Below are positions 23,819 to 35,165 of a stretch of 64,000 bases of DNA, piece by piece. Under the pieces are notes generated by a model. That model saw nothing but the letters and a program-made list of their open reading frames with translations, did not search any database and had not been told where the DNA came from. This DNA comes from Rhizomys pruinosus (taxonomy: Eukaryota > Chordata > Mammalia > Rodentia > Spalacidae): positions 1,020,435 through 1,084,434 of the forward strand of contig VZQC01013833.1 of assembly GCA_009823505.1 (NCBI GenBank), read 5' to 3'. The position numbers and the translations under genes are program-made. Every line of letters starts with the position of its first letter. Within the stretch, counting starts at the first letter, position 1.

Positions 23819-23834
23819 TAATTCTTTGTTTTAT

Positions 23835-24107
23835 TTTTTTTAATAATTAAGGAAATGAAAATTTATTTTTTTTTATTTTATTTATTTTTGTATGTGTATG
23901 AGTGTACTGTCTGCATGTAGGTTTGTGCACCCGTGTAGTGCAATGCCGCGGACGTCAGAAGAGGGTGTCGGATTCCCCTGGAACTGGAGTTCTCCCGAAC
24001 CGGAGTTTCAGATGGTTCTCAGCCACCATGTGGGTGCTGGGGATCAAACCCGGGTCCTCTGTAAGAGCGGTCAGCGCTCTTAACCGCTAGGCCATCTCTC
24101 CAGCCCC
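23835..24107 (-). mobile_element. B2-type SINE, reversed, with target-site duplication
   Basis: Full-length, ending 'ccatctctccagcccc'. Perfect 16-bp duplications 'taattctttgttttat' lie at 23819-23834 and 24108-24123. Confidence 0.95.
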
Positions 24108-24276
24108 TAATTCTTTGTTTTATAATATTATTTCTGAGATAGCTAGTTTTTATTGTGAAAATATTATTATAAATCAAAACCTTTGAATTGAAAGATGTTG
24201 CAAATCAAATGCAGAAAAAAATTACTTAGAGCATGAAGAAAATTGTAGAGAGAGGATATATAAGAAGATAGCCAGA

Positions 24277-24490
24277 GGGGTGAGAGATGGTTCATCATTT
24301 AAAAGTTGTGTTTGAAAAAGACCTGGGATCAATTTCCAGCATCAACCACCTTCTCTAACTCCAGTTTCAAGGTATCCAAAACCCTCTTCTAACCTCCACT
24401 GGCACTTCACAGCAAGGGTGCACTTACCCGCACACAGGCGTAATACTCATACATATAAAATAAAGATATGTACAAAGCTAAAAAAAAAAA
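24277..24490 (+). mobile_element. Old B2-type SINE
   Basis: Diverged head ('ggtgagagatggttcat'), middle 'accctcttctaacctccact' and tail 'ctcatacatataaaataaag' keep the B2-type order. An A-run follows. Confidence 0.75.
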
Positions 24491-24555
24491 TTGAAGAAAC
24501 CTACACCACACATGTGCTATTAGGTCTCAAATCTAGTGTCAAAGACATTTAATGC

Positions 24556-24709
24556 ATCATTCAAAGAAGAAATTAGTAATTGGGAAAGTGGAAACTAAAC
24601 TGGAACTTCCAATCATTCAATTCCCTCAAGTTAACAGATTTAAAAAGTGAATATTTCCACTTTCCCAATTACTAATTTCTTCTTTGAATGATTGGAAGTT
24701 CCAGTTTAG
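24556..24709. repeat. Permuted perfect inverted repeat
   Basis: Arm pair 1 is 39 bp: 24556-24594 is the exact reverse complement of 24654-24692. Arm pair 2 is 26 bp: 24595-24620 is the exact reverse complement of 24684-24709. The two blocks occur in swapped order between the sides (Y then X on the left; X then Y when the right is read backwards). The right side touches the target site of the SINE at 24720. Confidence 0.95.
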
Positions 24710-24719
24710 AAGTCTCCTA

Positions 24720-24966
24720 GGGGCTGGAGAGATGGCCTAGTGGTTAAGAGCGCCGACCACTCTTACAGAGGACCGGGTTCGATCCCCAGCACCCACATGG
24801 TGGCTGAGAACCGTCTATAACTCCAATTCCAGTAGAACTCCAGTTCCAGGGGAATCCGATGCCTTCTTCTGACCTCTGCGGCATTGCACGACACGGGTGC
24901 ACAAACTTGCATGCAGACAGTACATTCATACACATGCATAAATAAAATTAATAAAAAAAATTAAAA
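24720..24966 (+). mobile_element. B2-type SINE with target-site duplication
   Basis: Near-consensus copy from 'ggggctggagagatggccta' to an A-rich tail. Perfect 12-bp duplications 'agaagtctccta' lie at 24708-24719 and 24967-24978. Low divergence suggests a recent insertion. Confidence 0.95.
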
Positions 24967-24978
24967 AGAAGTCTCCTA

Positions 24979-26204
24979 TTATTTCTTTTACTTTCTGTGT
25001 TTATTTTGACATTTCCCAACTTTCATGTATAAGATATGGCCTCTAGCAAAATGTTGGATAGAAAGGGAATTGATACCATTCTGTATGCTGACCTTAGTTA
25101 GTAAAGTTGACCATTCTCTTATAAGGAAAGGTATTTTGAATTTTTGGAAGCATTTTTTATAATGTTGAGGGAGATTGCATCTATATCTACATGTTGATCA
25201 TCTTAAGTTAAATTCAGGTTAGATTTTGTGAAAAGTTCTTTTCTCATTCCATTATTTTCAGATTGTTTTATGAATTAATATATACTACTGAACTTCAAAT
25301 GCAAAATAAAGCCTGTACTCTTGTAATGTCTTATTTATTTATAATATTTAGGATTTTTCAAACCACTAAATCCATTTGCTAATATGTGTAAGGGAATTTT
25401 CTCAACTATGTTGCATCTATGACAATAATTTGGTATAAAGTTATTCTTGGATAGTTTCTCCTCATAATGCCTTTGTGATGTTATGTTATCAGGATAATTT
25501 TGATGTCAGAAAACAACTGGAAACTTGGTTCTTCTGTTTGTATTTACCATGGATTTTTAAAAACTGATATTTAATTTCTTAAATTTTCTTAGGGACATGT
25601 TAACAAGAGATTTTTTTTTACTTGATAAAAGGCATCATGAGTAAACAACAACAACCAAAAAGATGATTCCATAGTCTTGTTTGGTAAATCAATGCATTTA
25701 TTATAATTACATAGAAAAATATGGATGATTCAAAACCAACTATATTATTGAAAGAGTGACTCCTTCACAGTGATGACTCATGAAACCTGGGTCCCTGTCC
25801 CTGAAGCTCACTGCACAACTTGCTTTAGCTCCACTGGACCTTATTCTCTCTCCATTAACTTTTACAAATAGAGAGTAATTGCGTGAATCTTCTAACTTTC
25901 ATGATATTCCTTGCTGTCCTTTATTAGGTTTATAAACTTCTTGAGGTGTGCGAATGTCATTAATGTCCTATATTATTAAAATTTTTCATTTCTCTGTTCT
26001 TGAGAGCTTAACACATTCAAATAATGAATTTTACATGTTTCACCATTATTGCCTTCTCTCCTGCCCCTTGCTCTCCCACTGAAACCCTTCTTCCCAACAA
26101 GTCTCTCATCTATTTTCATGACTTTGTTGTTTTGTGCTTCATCCACTGAGTTCAATTTCAGTTTCTTGACTGATATCAGTGGCTTACTGGAAAAGAGGGG
26201 AACT
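24979..26204. other. AT-rich DNA, nothing recognised
   Basis: About 1.2 kb without repeat, RNA gene or ORF above background. Confidence 0.5.
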
Positions 26205-27185
26205 TAACAGTACCTACAGCACTGAATAAATAATCTTTCTCCCCAACAAAGATTAATTAGTAATAGTCTCACAGGAACAGGTGGAACCCTTGGGGCTCCT
26301 CCACCATCCATGATGAAGCGTTGGTAGGAAAAACTTCGTGCAGGTCTTTTATAGGTAACCAAGAAAGTGAATTTATGAGTGAGTTGCAATCCCATGTCCG
26401 GAAGATATTTTTGTCCTCTAAACTTCCCAACTGGGGCTTGTGTATTCTTTCTGCTCTCTCATCTGTTATGTTTCTTGAGCCTTGGATGGTGTAATATAGC
26501 TATTGTACCTAGTTAGGAATGAGCAGTCCACCCTTACTTTTTCTTGGCACTTTGGCTGGTTATGGATTTCTGCATTAACACAATACTGCTCCAGTAGAAA
26601 GTTTCTCTGATGAAGGCTGTTTACACCATTTGTCTATGGATATAAACTTGAATATGTAGAAGGCACGTTGACAGCAGCCGCATTTAGCAAAACAATCTTA
26701 TTAAGCTTCTTCGGTGGGCCCCAAAGCAAGGGTTTTTAACCAAGCTTAGAGAATCAAACATGAGCTCTTTCTTGTGGAGTGGACCTCCCATCTAATCAGA
26801 AAACACTACCATAATAGTCATGCTGCAAAAGGTCACATCTTCTTGGCAAGTCATTACTACAGCTCAGGGGATTCACAGCAGGGTAGTACTGCTTATAATT
26901 TTCTTTTTTTTTTTAATTTATTTTCATATGTTTATGAGTGTACTGTCTGCATGCAGGTTTGTGCACTGTGTCGTGCAATGCCGCGGAGGTCAGAAGAGGG
27001 TGTCGGATTCCCCTGGAACTGGAGTTACAGACGGTTCTCAGCTGCCATGTGGGTGCTGGGGATCGAACCCGGGTCCTCTGCAAGAGCAGTCAGCGTTCTT
27101 ATCTCAGCAGCTTGCATAGTAAATTCCTGGTACTATGAAGTCTAGCCAGTAGGAAAGAAGCATCCAGCTGAGTTTCAGCATGGTT
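26205..27185. mobile_element. Old rodent interspersed repeat, family uncertain
   Basis: The flow of this stretch ('gaacaggtggaacccttggg', 'ggatataaacttgaatatgt', 'cttgtggagtggacctccca', 'ttcttggcaagtcattacta') resembles an old, common rodent repeat that I recall but cannot name with certainty. A second, diverged relative lies at 31281-31620. A SINE sits in it at 26904-27100. No coding capacity is seen. Confidence 0.4.
26904..27100 (-). mobile_element. B2-type SINE, reversed, head truncated
   Basis: T-rich tail, then 'atgagtgtactgtctgcatg', through to 'cctctgcaagagcagtcagc'. The last 25 bp or so of the head are missing. Confidence 0.9.
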
Positions 27186-27719
27186 TATTTTTCACTCATA
27201 ACCAAAAATTGTGAGGGAGTTATCCAGTTATGGTAGGAAATCGAGTGAAATAACAAATCCGTTTTTTTGTGAGGATAGGGGGGTGGGGAACTGTGGAAGC
27301 TCCCAAACTTACAACTTACAGTGAGTTATTCCACACATAGCACTGGGATTTTCGCTGAATAATCCATGGCTTGTGGAAGATGCATTATCCACCTGTGGAG
27401 GATATTATATCCAAACATGTTTTAAATTATGGTTTCAATAAAGATAGAAAACAGCTTTCTATATGGCTTTTTCATATGGTTTTAGTTTTGCTTAACTCTT
27501 CCTCTTCTTTTGTATACTTCCTCACTCCTCCCTGTTTAGATTTTCTCCACTGTCAGTGTCCCCCCTCCACTTTCATGTCCCACCCATTCCACACTACCCC
27601 TTTCACGAGGCATCCATGCCCTTTCTCTCTACTGTCTCTTTTCTGGAGTCTATCATTATAGCCCTTAACATTAAATAAAATATCTTAAAAATTCTTAACT
27701 AGATCCAAATATAAGGAAG
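27186..27719. other. Unassigned DNA
   Basis: The short frame at 27371-27661 is rich in C/T-derived residues and shows no motif. No repeat was recognised. Confidence 0.45.
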
Positions 27720-29195
27720 AACATGCTTTTTTGAGTTTGTGGGTATGAATTTCCCCATTCATTATATTGACCATAGCCATCCATTTAGTTTTACAAATTT
27801 CCTACAAATTTCATTATTTTATTTTTCTTTATTGATGGAAAAAATTATGTGAATATGTAATACATTTTCATTAGCCATTTGTCAATCAATGGATATCTGC
27901 ATTGGAAATAGAGGAACAATGAACACAGAAGTGTGGTGTCTTTGCTCTATTATGTTACATCTATTGAGTAAAGGTCCAGGAGTACTATACTATTTTTATT
28001 TTTATTTTATTTTTTATTTATTATTTTTAAGTGTATGAGTGTACTGTCTGCGTGTAGGTTGGTTCACCTGTGTCATGCAATGCTGTCTGTGGAGGTCAGA
28101 AGAGGGCCTCAGATTCCTCTGGAACTGGAGTTAAAGACAGTTCTTAGCTGCCATGTGGGTGCTGGGAATCAAACCCGGTCCTCTGCAAGAGCAGTCGGTA
28201 CCCTTAACCATTGAGCCGTCTCTCCAGCCCAATTATTTTTATTTTCCACATTTTGAGGAGCCTCCACAAAGATTTGCATAGTGGCTGTACCAGGTTATAA
28301 AGTGAACAGCAGTGAAGAGGGGTGTCCTTTTCACCACATCCTCTCTGGCATTTGTAGTTATCTGTTTTCTTGTTAATAGGCATTCTGAATAGAGTAAGAT
28401 ATACTCTTGAAGTAGTTTTAACTTGCATTACCCTGATGGCTAAGGATTCTATACCTGTTTTAAGTATTTATTAGCTACCTGTATGTCTTCTTTTGAGAAC
28501 TCTCTGTTCAGGTCCATAGAACACTTTTAATTAGGTTGTTCATTTTCTTAATGTTTTGTTCATTTAAGGTCTTCATGTATTCCACACATTATTCTTAATC
28601 AGATGTAGAGTTAGAAAAGATATCCTCTGATTCTGCAGGCTGCCTCTTCACTCAACAGCTTCCTCTGCAGGAAAGAAGCTTTTTAACTTCATATGGTACA
28701 TACATGTTGATTTTTGTTCTTATTTGCTTACAGAGTGGATTCCTATCCAGGAAGTCATTACACATCCCTTAATATACTCCCAGCATTATCCTACAGCTGT
28801 TTCAGACATTCAGGTCTAATACACTTTAAGGTCTTTAATATATTTGGTATTGATTTTTCTGTAGTGCTATTCTATGTAGATATCCAGTTTTATCAGCACC
28901 ATTTTTCAAAGAGACTACTTTTTTCTCCAATGTGTATTTTTACTTCTTTTTTTCAAAAATCTGGTTGCTATAGTTGCCTGGACTTGCATCTAAGACCTCT
29001 CTCTCTTCCATGTGCTATATTTTGTGCCATCAATGGGCTGTTCTTTTTACTGTGGCTCTGTATTAGCAACTGAATTCAAGGATGGTAATACCTCCAGCAC
29101 TATACTTGCTGATAAAAATTGTTTTAGCTCTCTGAAGTCTGTTGAGCTACTATATAATTTTCAATACGGTTTTATTTTCTGTTTGTGAAAAATCG
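27720..29195 (-). mobile_element. Ancient L1 3' part, reversed
   Basis: Minus-strand ORF2 C-terminal tail is readable at 28204-28428 (GCGEKDTPLHCC and a following WRLLK), with earlier ORF2 sequence at 28430-29195 and the 3' end at 27720-28000. It is much more diverged than the other L1s here and is split by a SINE. No intact frame remains. Confidence 0.8.
28000..28231 (-). mobile_element. B2-type SINE, reversed, inside an ancient L1
   Basis: From a T/A-rich tail to 'gccgtctctccagccca'. Flanks share AT-rich 'atttttatttt', too simple to be a firm duplication. Confidence 0.92.
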
Positions 29196-29814
29196 AGTTT
29201 TTGATTTTTTTGATTGGGCATATATGATATTATACCCTTTCTTTTATGTACATAATAATTTATTCTCATTGTACTCCTTTATTCACAAGCTTTTTGAAAA
29301 ATATTTTTATTGATATTTTTTATTTTTTTTAAAAAAGATCTCCCTCTATACCCACCTAGGGTAGATCATGATGTGTAAACCAGGCTGGCATTGCCTGGAA
29401 CTTGTTTCTCTGCCTGTCCTCAAGGCTTGAAATTCTATGCTTTGCATCATGCTTTCTATTCTTGAAGCCTTTCCATGAACATATATTTAGCTTATTTTAT
29501 TTTTTAATTACATCATAATTTGGGTATTTTCATACTATTGAATTTTTATATTATTGAATTCTATTTTGATATCTTCACTTGGATTCCTTATTTTATTCTG
29601 GTATACTGGTATACTCTCAATTATTTGGACATATTCACAGTCTTCTTTTTGAATTCTATGTCTGCAACTTAATCTATATGATTTCATTAGGGACTAATAC
29701 TGTGACTTGGCAAATTTTAGAGAAGATAAATTGTCTTGATTTTTCATGTTCCTTGTACTTGGGGACTGGACCCTGCCTATCTTTGATTAGATTGTTGGTT
29801 AAGTTTTTATTGAA
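29196..29814. other. AT-rich DNA with a possible decayed B1
   Basis: 29335-29465 faintly follows the order of a reversed B1-like element ('aggctggcattgcctggaac'). The rest is unassigned. Confidence 0.35.
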
Positions 29815-29965
29815 GTTGTTATTGCTTGAGACAGGCTCTCCTGTAGTCCCAACTGGTCTGGAACTTGCTATGTAGACTGGGCTGGCTAGCTGATTTCTCC
29901 CACAGATAACCATTTGCCTTTGTCTCCTGAGTGCTAGGATTAAAGATATGTGCCATCATCCCCAT
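29815..29965 (-). mobile_element. B1-like SINE, reversed
   Basis: 'gcttgagacaggctctcctg' to 'ctgagtgctaggattaaaga' and 'tgtgccatcatcccc' give the B1 order in reverse, moderately diverged. Confidence 0.75.
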
Positions 29966-30290
29966 TCCAAAGTTTTTATTTTTTGTCAATTTGCATAGCT
30001 ACTTTTAGTAAGAATGTTTGCATGTGTTCAAAAGAGACTAGGTTTTGTTAATGTTGGGTGACATCTTCTTCTTTTAGATAGTTTTTCAGGGCACCATGGT
30101 ATAACCTAAGAAATAGACTATGAATTGAGTTTTGTCTACAAGCATGTTCACTATGTATCAGTAAACATACAATGCAAGTAGAATATGTTAACTAAAAAGT
30201 CGCCATTCATTGTTTGTCTATGTAACAGAACACCAGTAGTACTGTGTGTAATTTATATTAATTATTGTTTATATGATTGGAGAAAAGAAA

Positions 30291-30299
30291 GAAGAAAAA

Positions 30300-30355
<56 letters not shown>

Positions 30356-30362
30356 AAAGAAA
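30291..30362. repeat. (AAAG)n microsatellite
   Basis: About 15 tetranucleotide units with few interruptions, in otherwise ordinary DNA. Confidence 0.97.
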
Positions 30363-30810
30363 AATCACAAGGGGAGTAGTGACTAATCTGGGGTAACTAG
30401 ATAGAAACTAGAGGAAGTAGACATACATAGATGGAGGTATTGTACAAACAGAGCAATAAAGGTGTGGTGGTGAAAATTTGAGAGTTTTGGTTAAAGGTAT
30501 ATTGAAGAAAAGGAGAGTAAAATATGCACTATTGAGAACAGTCTTGCCTTTTAAGAAATTGAGTCACAGAAACTCTGTAAACTAGAATAGCCTATGTTCT
30601 TTGGAAAAGGTACAAAGAAAGATTATAGGCTATGAAGGGGAAAAGGAGAGATTAAGGTGGCTTCTGTGATGAACTTGGATATTACACAAATAAGTAAGAG
30701 CCATAGAAAGAATGATTGGTGGGTGGAGACTGGGTGTGGAGCAGGGTTTGGACTGACTCAGTGGTCTCCTTGAGTAACCATCGTTGGAGCCTGAAGTCCC
30801 ATTGCACTAT

Positions 30811-31030
30811 CAAACCTCAAATGGTGACTAAGCATTAGTACCAAAATACAGGCTGGTTCCAAAACGTCAAATGGCAACAAGGAACTAGAGAAAAATATGG
30901 TTAGCCTTCCTAACCTCAATGTTGAACTGGACCTTGGGCCAAAATTCAGATGATATCCCTAACCTTAAATGGTAAGCCCAAACTAGAGCCAAAGCATGGG
31001 CTTGCTTTCTAACTCAAATGTTGAAGTTTC
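30811..31030. repeat. Decayed tandem array, 50-bp period
   Basis: Units begin at about 30811, 30861, 30911, 30960 and 31010 with variants of 'taacctcaaatggt'. They share a middle 'gagccaaa...' and an end like 'ggcttgcttcc'. Spacing is 50, 50, 49 and 50 bp. Units are strongly diverged from one another, so the array is old. Confidence 0.8.
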
Positions 31031-31280
31031 TTCTCTTAGCAGCCTAGCTCTATCCTATATGTGGAATTGCTTCAATTGAAAGAAAATACCTGCATAACCC
31101 TCCAATCCTTTCAGGCTCTTACATTTGTTCCTTTGCACTTCTGTGATTATCCTCACACCTTAGAATTTTGTTGTTAAGTCTGAAATGTGTTCCTCAATTT
31201 ATGGCTGAATATCGGGTCATTATGCCATAGCAAGAGTCACTTACTCCCAAGGAGCTTGATGTCCACTGCAGAAAAGATAT

Positions 31281-31620
31281 TCATCGCCACCTACAACTGA
31301 ATCTGACACCAGCAGTAATTTATGGGTAGAAATGCAGTTGTTTATAAGGCAATTTGATAGACACGTAGCAACCATTTAACAAATCAATAGTGATTTCTTC
31401 TTCTCTGGAACCTATAATCTCCATAACTACAATAGTTTGTCCCTCTTTACCAAAAAAGTTAAGCATTCTCTCCTGTAAAGTGTTAAATCTGATTTGAATA
31501 CAAATGGTTGTGCCCACAACAGTCATGTCACTATTGGACCAATGGGCATGTGTTGCCTGGCATGTTGGTTGGTTATCATGTAGGATCATAACTGAATGAA
31601 CCGTCAGCAATACTGTGTCA
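31281..31620. mobile_element. Old rodent interspersed repeat, family uncertain
   Basis: Contains 'aaggcaatttgatagacacg', 'taaatctgatttgaatacaa' and 'gggcatgtgttgcctggcat', echoing the order seen at 26640-26870. The minus-strand frame of 96 codons here shows no motif. Confidence 0.4.
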
Positions 31621-31769
31621 GAGTTTTATAATTGTCTGATGATCTTTAGTCACGTGTGGCTGCAATCCACATGATCTTCTTCCCTCTCTCAAACTGGACC
31701 TGACAATCCCACAGGACTGAGAGCTTCAAGGCTCTCTCCTGCCTGCAGATCGACAGTCTCTAGGCCTAG
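31621..31769. other. Short unassigned stretch
   Basis: Possibly the leader of the reversed LTR that follows; no primer-binding site could be read. Confidence 0.3.
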
Positions 31770-32240
31770 CTATGGCAAGGACAGGGGAGGGGACCACGAG
31801 GGATTTACCAGATGGAATAGAAAGACAAAGAAAAACAGACAGACACAGACTAAGAGAAAGCCCAGGAGATAAAACTCTCTCCCTTTATTCATGCCAGCAG
31901 TGTGCTTATATACCAAAAGTTATTGTACTCTGGGTGAGGAAGTGGGGGGCAGGTGGAAGGGAAGGGCAAGCCACCTTGGCTTCTACCAGGCAGCTATAGA
32001 TCTCCTGTTTGTGCAACCAGTAAACTAGAGGTGTGACATTTTTGCTCAATACCTCAAGGGAAGGGGCCATCTGTTTCTTACACTTTGCAGAGATAGGTGA
32101 GGCAAGAAAACACTGTAATATCCCAGACCTTCTGGAGCAACAGATAACTCATGGAGATATTAGATAACTCTTGGAGGTTTTACAGGACAAGTCTTACAGA
32201 TCCTGCCTTAAGCCAGTCAAAGTTTCATTACTACAATACT
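31770..32240 (-). mobile_element. Probable solo or partial ERV LTR, reversed
   Basis: Read on the minus strand this has the layout of an LTR: a TATA-like 'ggtatataagcacac' (about 31900-31915) followed by a polyadenylation signal 'gaataaagggag' (about 31875-31890) and a C/T-rich stretch. The boundaries and family are not certain. No second copy is in the window. Confidence 0.4.
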
Positions 32241-32307
32241 GCACGACCCTAGCATCCTGTATAATGTCCTCTGAAACTCTGAAAGCCAGTCAGTAAGAAA
32301 GAGCTTC

Positions 32308-32380
32308 CCTGGTCTAAAGAGTGAGGTCCAGGCCAGCTCAGCTACAGGGAGACCCTGTATAGAAAAGACAAAAAAAAAAG
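32308..32380 (+). mobile_element. B1 3' fragment
   Basis: 'gtgaggtccaggccagctca', 'cagggagaccctgta' and an A-run fit the last third of B1. Confidence 0.7.
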
Positions 32381-33459
32381 AGCTTCCATTTCAGTCCCGG
32401 CTGGGTATTTCTGCATGTCTTGCAATGCAAATGTCATATTATCATCAACCACAGGGACATTTTGCCTAGTTCTAGCAGGCAACTCCCCATCCCTGATTAT
32501 CTTAGTGAACCCATCTTGTGCTGCTATTCTTACCTCAATGTCAAGTAGACATAAGGCTATCCATTAGCTTGCCATGCCTATGGCTACAGTAAGGATTTGG
32601 GCAAGAAATATGCCCTTTACCTTTCCATTATCCACAAATGACTCTTCAAAACGTTCCAGGCTATGAGAACAAACTCCATTATAATTTCTGGCAGGAAACA
32701 GAAGTATATTGCATGCTCTGAGGAATAATTATTTACCACCAGGATAAGCATTTTTATCATTGTCATCTGTGAATTATTGCTCAGTCTATAAATCATTCTG
32801 GAATGTTAGAAGCAAAGTATTTGGCTTTCTGTCAGTTTTTCCCCCACAGGAAATATTATTCAACATAAATCTTAACATATTTACCTTAGAATGACTGGGA
32901 CAATATCCTTAGTTTGCTTTGACCTCATTTCATCTAAGTTTGATGGCTTAAGGCTTTATGAACAGAATTTACATTCAGGTCTCAATCATGAAGATCCACT
33001 AGAGACCTTGCACAGAACTTTTTTCATTTTGGTCATCAGCAGAGCTTCAAAAGCTTATATCAGTCCTTGGGACACTACTTAGTCAAGCTCCTTATTAACC
33101 TTTCTGTGAACACAGTGCATTCTGGCCCAGGTAATTGGAAACAAAACATCACACACCTAGATCATATAGTAATTCTTTACTCCTTCTTCTATTATCCTTC
33201 AATATCCCAATCCATGAGGACCTAAGCTTGTGATCACTGAGTGCCCCAGTGGCCTATATGAGCTACTCCATCAGGGACTTATTTTCCTCATATAACTTCA
33301 TAATTGACCACCTTTGTCTCAAGTAGTGCTAAGTGGATGTGTTACTCATTTTCTGTACTTCAATCACTCTCCAGTTTACACTATCTGTCCCATGTATTAA
33401 AGCCTCATGAGCCAGTCTGTGAGGGGTCTGTCCATTTATTTAAAGGTATACCTCAATTG
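32381..33459. other. Unassigned DNA
   Basis: About 1.1 kb, no recognised repeat or gene. It could be internal sequence of an old LTR element given its neighbours (an LTR at 31770 and MaLR pieces from 33853), but I could not show this. Confidence 0.35.
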
Positions 33460-33474
33460 AAATAGTTAAGATGG

Positions 33475-33669
33475 TGCCAGGAGTGGTGGTGCATGCCTTT
33501 AATCCTAGCACTTGGGAGGCAGAGGCAGGCGGATCTTTGTGAGTTTGAGGCCAGCCTGGTCTACAGAGCATGTTCCAGGACAGCTGGGGCCACAGGACAG
33601 CTGGGGCCACAGGGAGACCCTGTCTCAAAAAGAAAAAAAAAAAAAAAAGAAAGAAAGAAAGAAAGAAAG
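33475..33669 (+). mobile_element. B1 SINE with target-site duplication and internal 19-bp duplication
   Basis: Complete B1 ending in (AAAG)n. Perfect 15-bp duplications 'aaatagttaagatgg' lie at 33460-33474 and 33670-33684. Within it 'aggacagctggggccac' occurs twice in tandem near 33577-33611, a local duplication not found in the other B1s here. Confidence 0.95.
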
Positions 33670-34230
33670 AAATAGTTAAGATGGAATGTATTTCCTGTAT
33701 TTCTCTCAGCATTATCTTCCACACACCCACAGGATAGTCATTAACTTCTGAGCAATAAATGACTTTTCCAGCTAAAATTTCCCAAAGATTCCATAATCCT
33801 CTCCAAAAGAATATGCATAGATATAGTACAGAAATACCCCACTAATGATACCAATTTGTGGGTTACTTTGCTTTTCATCATTGTGATAAAACTTTGACAG
33901 AATAACTTTTTTGGGGAGTAATGTGCTTAATTTTCTTACAGCTCACAGTCCACCTTTCAACATCCCCAAGGCAGGAACTCAAGGCAATGCAGAAGGTGGA
34001 GGCCTGGCTTGTGAATTTCAGAGGAATATTAACAGCCTTTCAAATCTTTACCTGGGCTCTTTGTGTAATATTTTGAACTATGAATCTTTGTTTTCTCATC
34101 AGCTAGAAGTGAAGACTTAATCAATACCACTGAAATGAAATGACATCTTTGTTTTATTGGGCTAATAGATTCTGGCAAGCTGGATTTAAAATACCATCTG
34201 TTATTAATACAAAGTGAAAATTATTCAGGA

Positions 34231-34378
34231 GAAATCTTCTGAAAATTAGTTCTTCAGGTTCAGCACACAGAAGCTGCCATAATCTGGGGGCTGAGGAAAG
34301 TAAAATGCTACATTTCAAGCTGGAAACCAAACTTGTTATTTGTAAGAGTTTCCCATATGGTACTGGTTTTGTGGCATA
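34231..34378 (+). repeat. Direct repeat, first copy
   Basis: Repeats at 34752-34898, about 521 bp downstream, with around 90% identity by eye. Both start 'gaaatcttctgaaaa' and end 'gtttcccatatggtactg...gtggcat'. Confidence 0.9.
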
Positions 34379-34751
34379 AGAGTTGCATAATTGAAGGAGT
34401 CATGGGGAAAAGCTGAGGCCTGAAAACATATGAAGTAAGAAGAGGCCATCAATGAAGTTGCAGGATATAGGAGATTCTAGGAGCTGTGGGATACTCACAA
34501 AATTTGATCTACTCTCACATAACTTAAGGCTACTTTCATGTCATATCATGTCTTATAACCTTGGAGAGGAATCGTATGAAATTTTTGTTTCTGAATTTCC
34601 TAAGTGTTTTAAGTTTGATAAACTTCCTGAGTATGGAAGAGTTTTTGTTATCTTCTTAAGTTTATGGATCTGCCTCCTCCCTCCAGGAGGAAATGTTTTA
34701 ATTCAAGGGAATAGCATCATGGCACTTCTTCCATTGAGAAATTATTTGTGT

Positions 34752-34898
34752 GAAATCTTCTGAAAACCAGTTCTTCAGGTTCATCACACAGAAGCTGCCA
34801 TAATCTTGGGGTGAGGATAGTACAATGCTACATTTCAAGCTGGAAGCCAAACTTGTTATTAGTAAGAGTTTCCCATATGGTACTGTTTTTGTGGCATG
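34752..34898 (+). repeat. Direct repeat, second copy
   Basis: Partner of 34231-34378; lies in the same MaLR-like internal sequence. Confidence 0.9.
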
Positions 34899-35021
34899 GT
34901 ATAATGCATAATGTTTTCTTTGTTTATTTTAATGATGAAATTTAAAAGGGTCAAGATAAAAGAGAGTTAATAGATTCCTTGCCGTCCATGTATGAGCCAC
35001 AGGATTGATCCTCAGAACCAC

Positions 35022-35165
35022 AGTAAGCCAGATGTGGTGGCTCATACCTATAATCCAATGCTTATAAAATAGTGATGCAGGACAAGAAATTCAAGGTCAT
35101 CTTTATCAACATAGTAAGATGGAAGCAAGTATGCTATAAAAGAGATTCAATCTCAAAATAAATTA
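35022..35165 (+). mobile_element. Old B1-like SINE
   Basis: 'gccagatgtggtggctcata' then 'cctataatccaatgctta' and a 'gagattcaatctcaaaataa' end follow the B1 order at high divergence. Confidence 0.7.

Larger units (their letters stand above)
29966..31280. other. Unassigned DNA containing two simple arrays
   Basis: Holds an (AAAG)n microsatellite and a 50-bp decayed tandem array, listed separately. No gene seen; the lysine/glutamate-rich frame over the microsatellite is an artefact of the repeat. Confidence 0.5.
33853..34920. mobile_element. Old MaLR pieces: reversed LTR fragment and forward internal sequence
   Basis: 33853-34000 resembles a reversed MaLR LTR end ('catcattgtgataaaacttt'). 34000-34920 matches forward MaLR internal sequence, for example 'ggtggaggcctggcttgtga' and 'tcttcaggttcagcacacag', similar to 57220-57600. 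The orientation change between the parts implies rearrangement. A 147-bp block is duplicated within it. Confidence 0.65.

Noticed and set aside
30185..30379. Lysine/glutamate-rich open frame
   Set aside because: It is the translation of the (AAAG)n microsatellite at 30291-30362.
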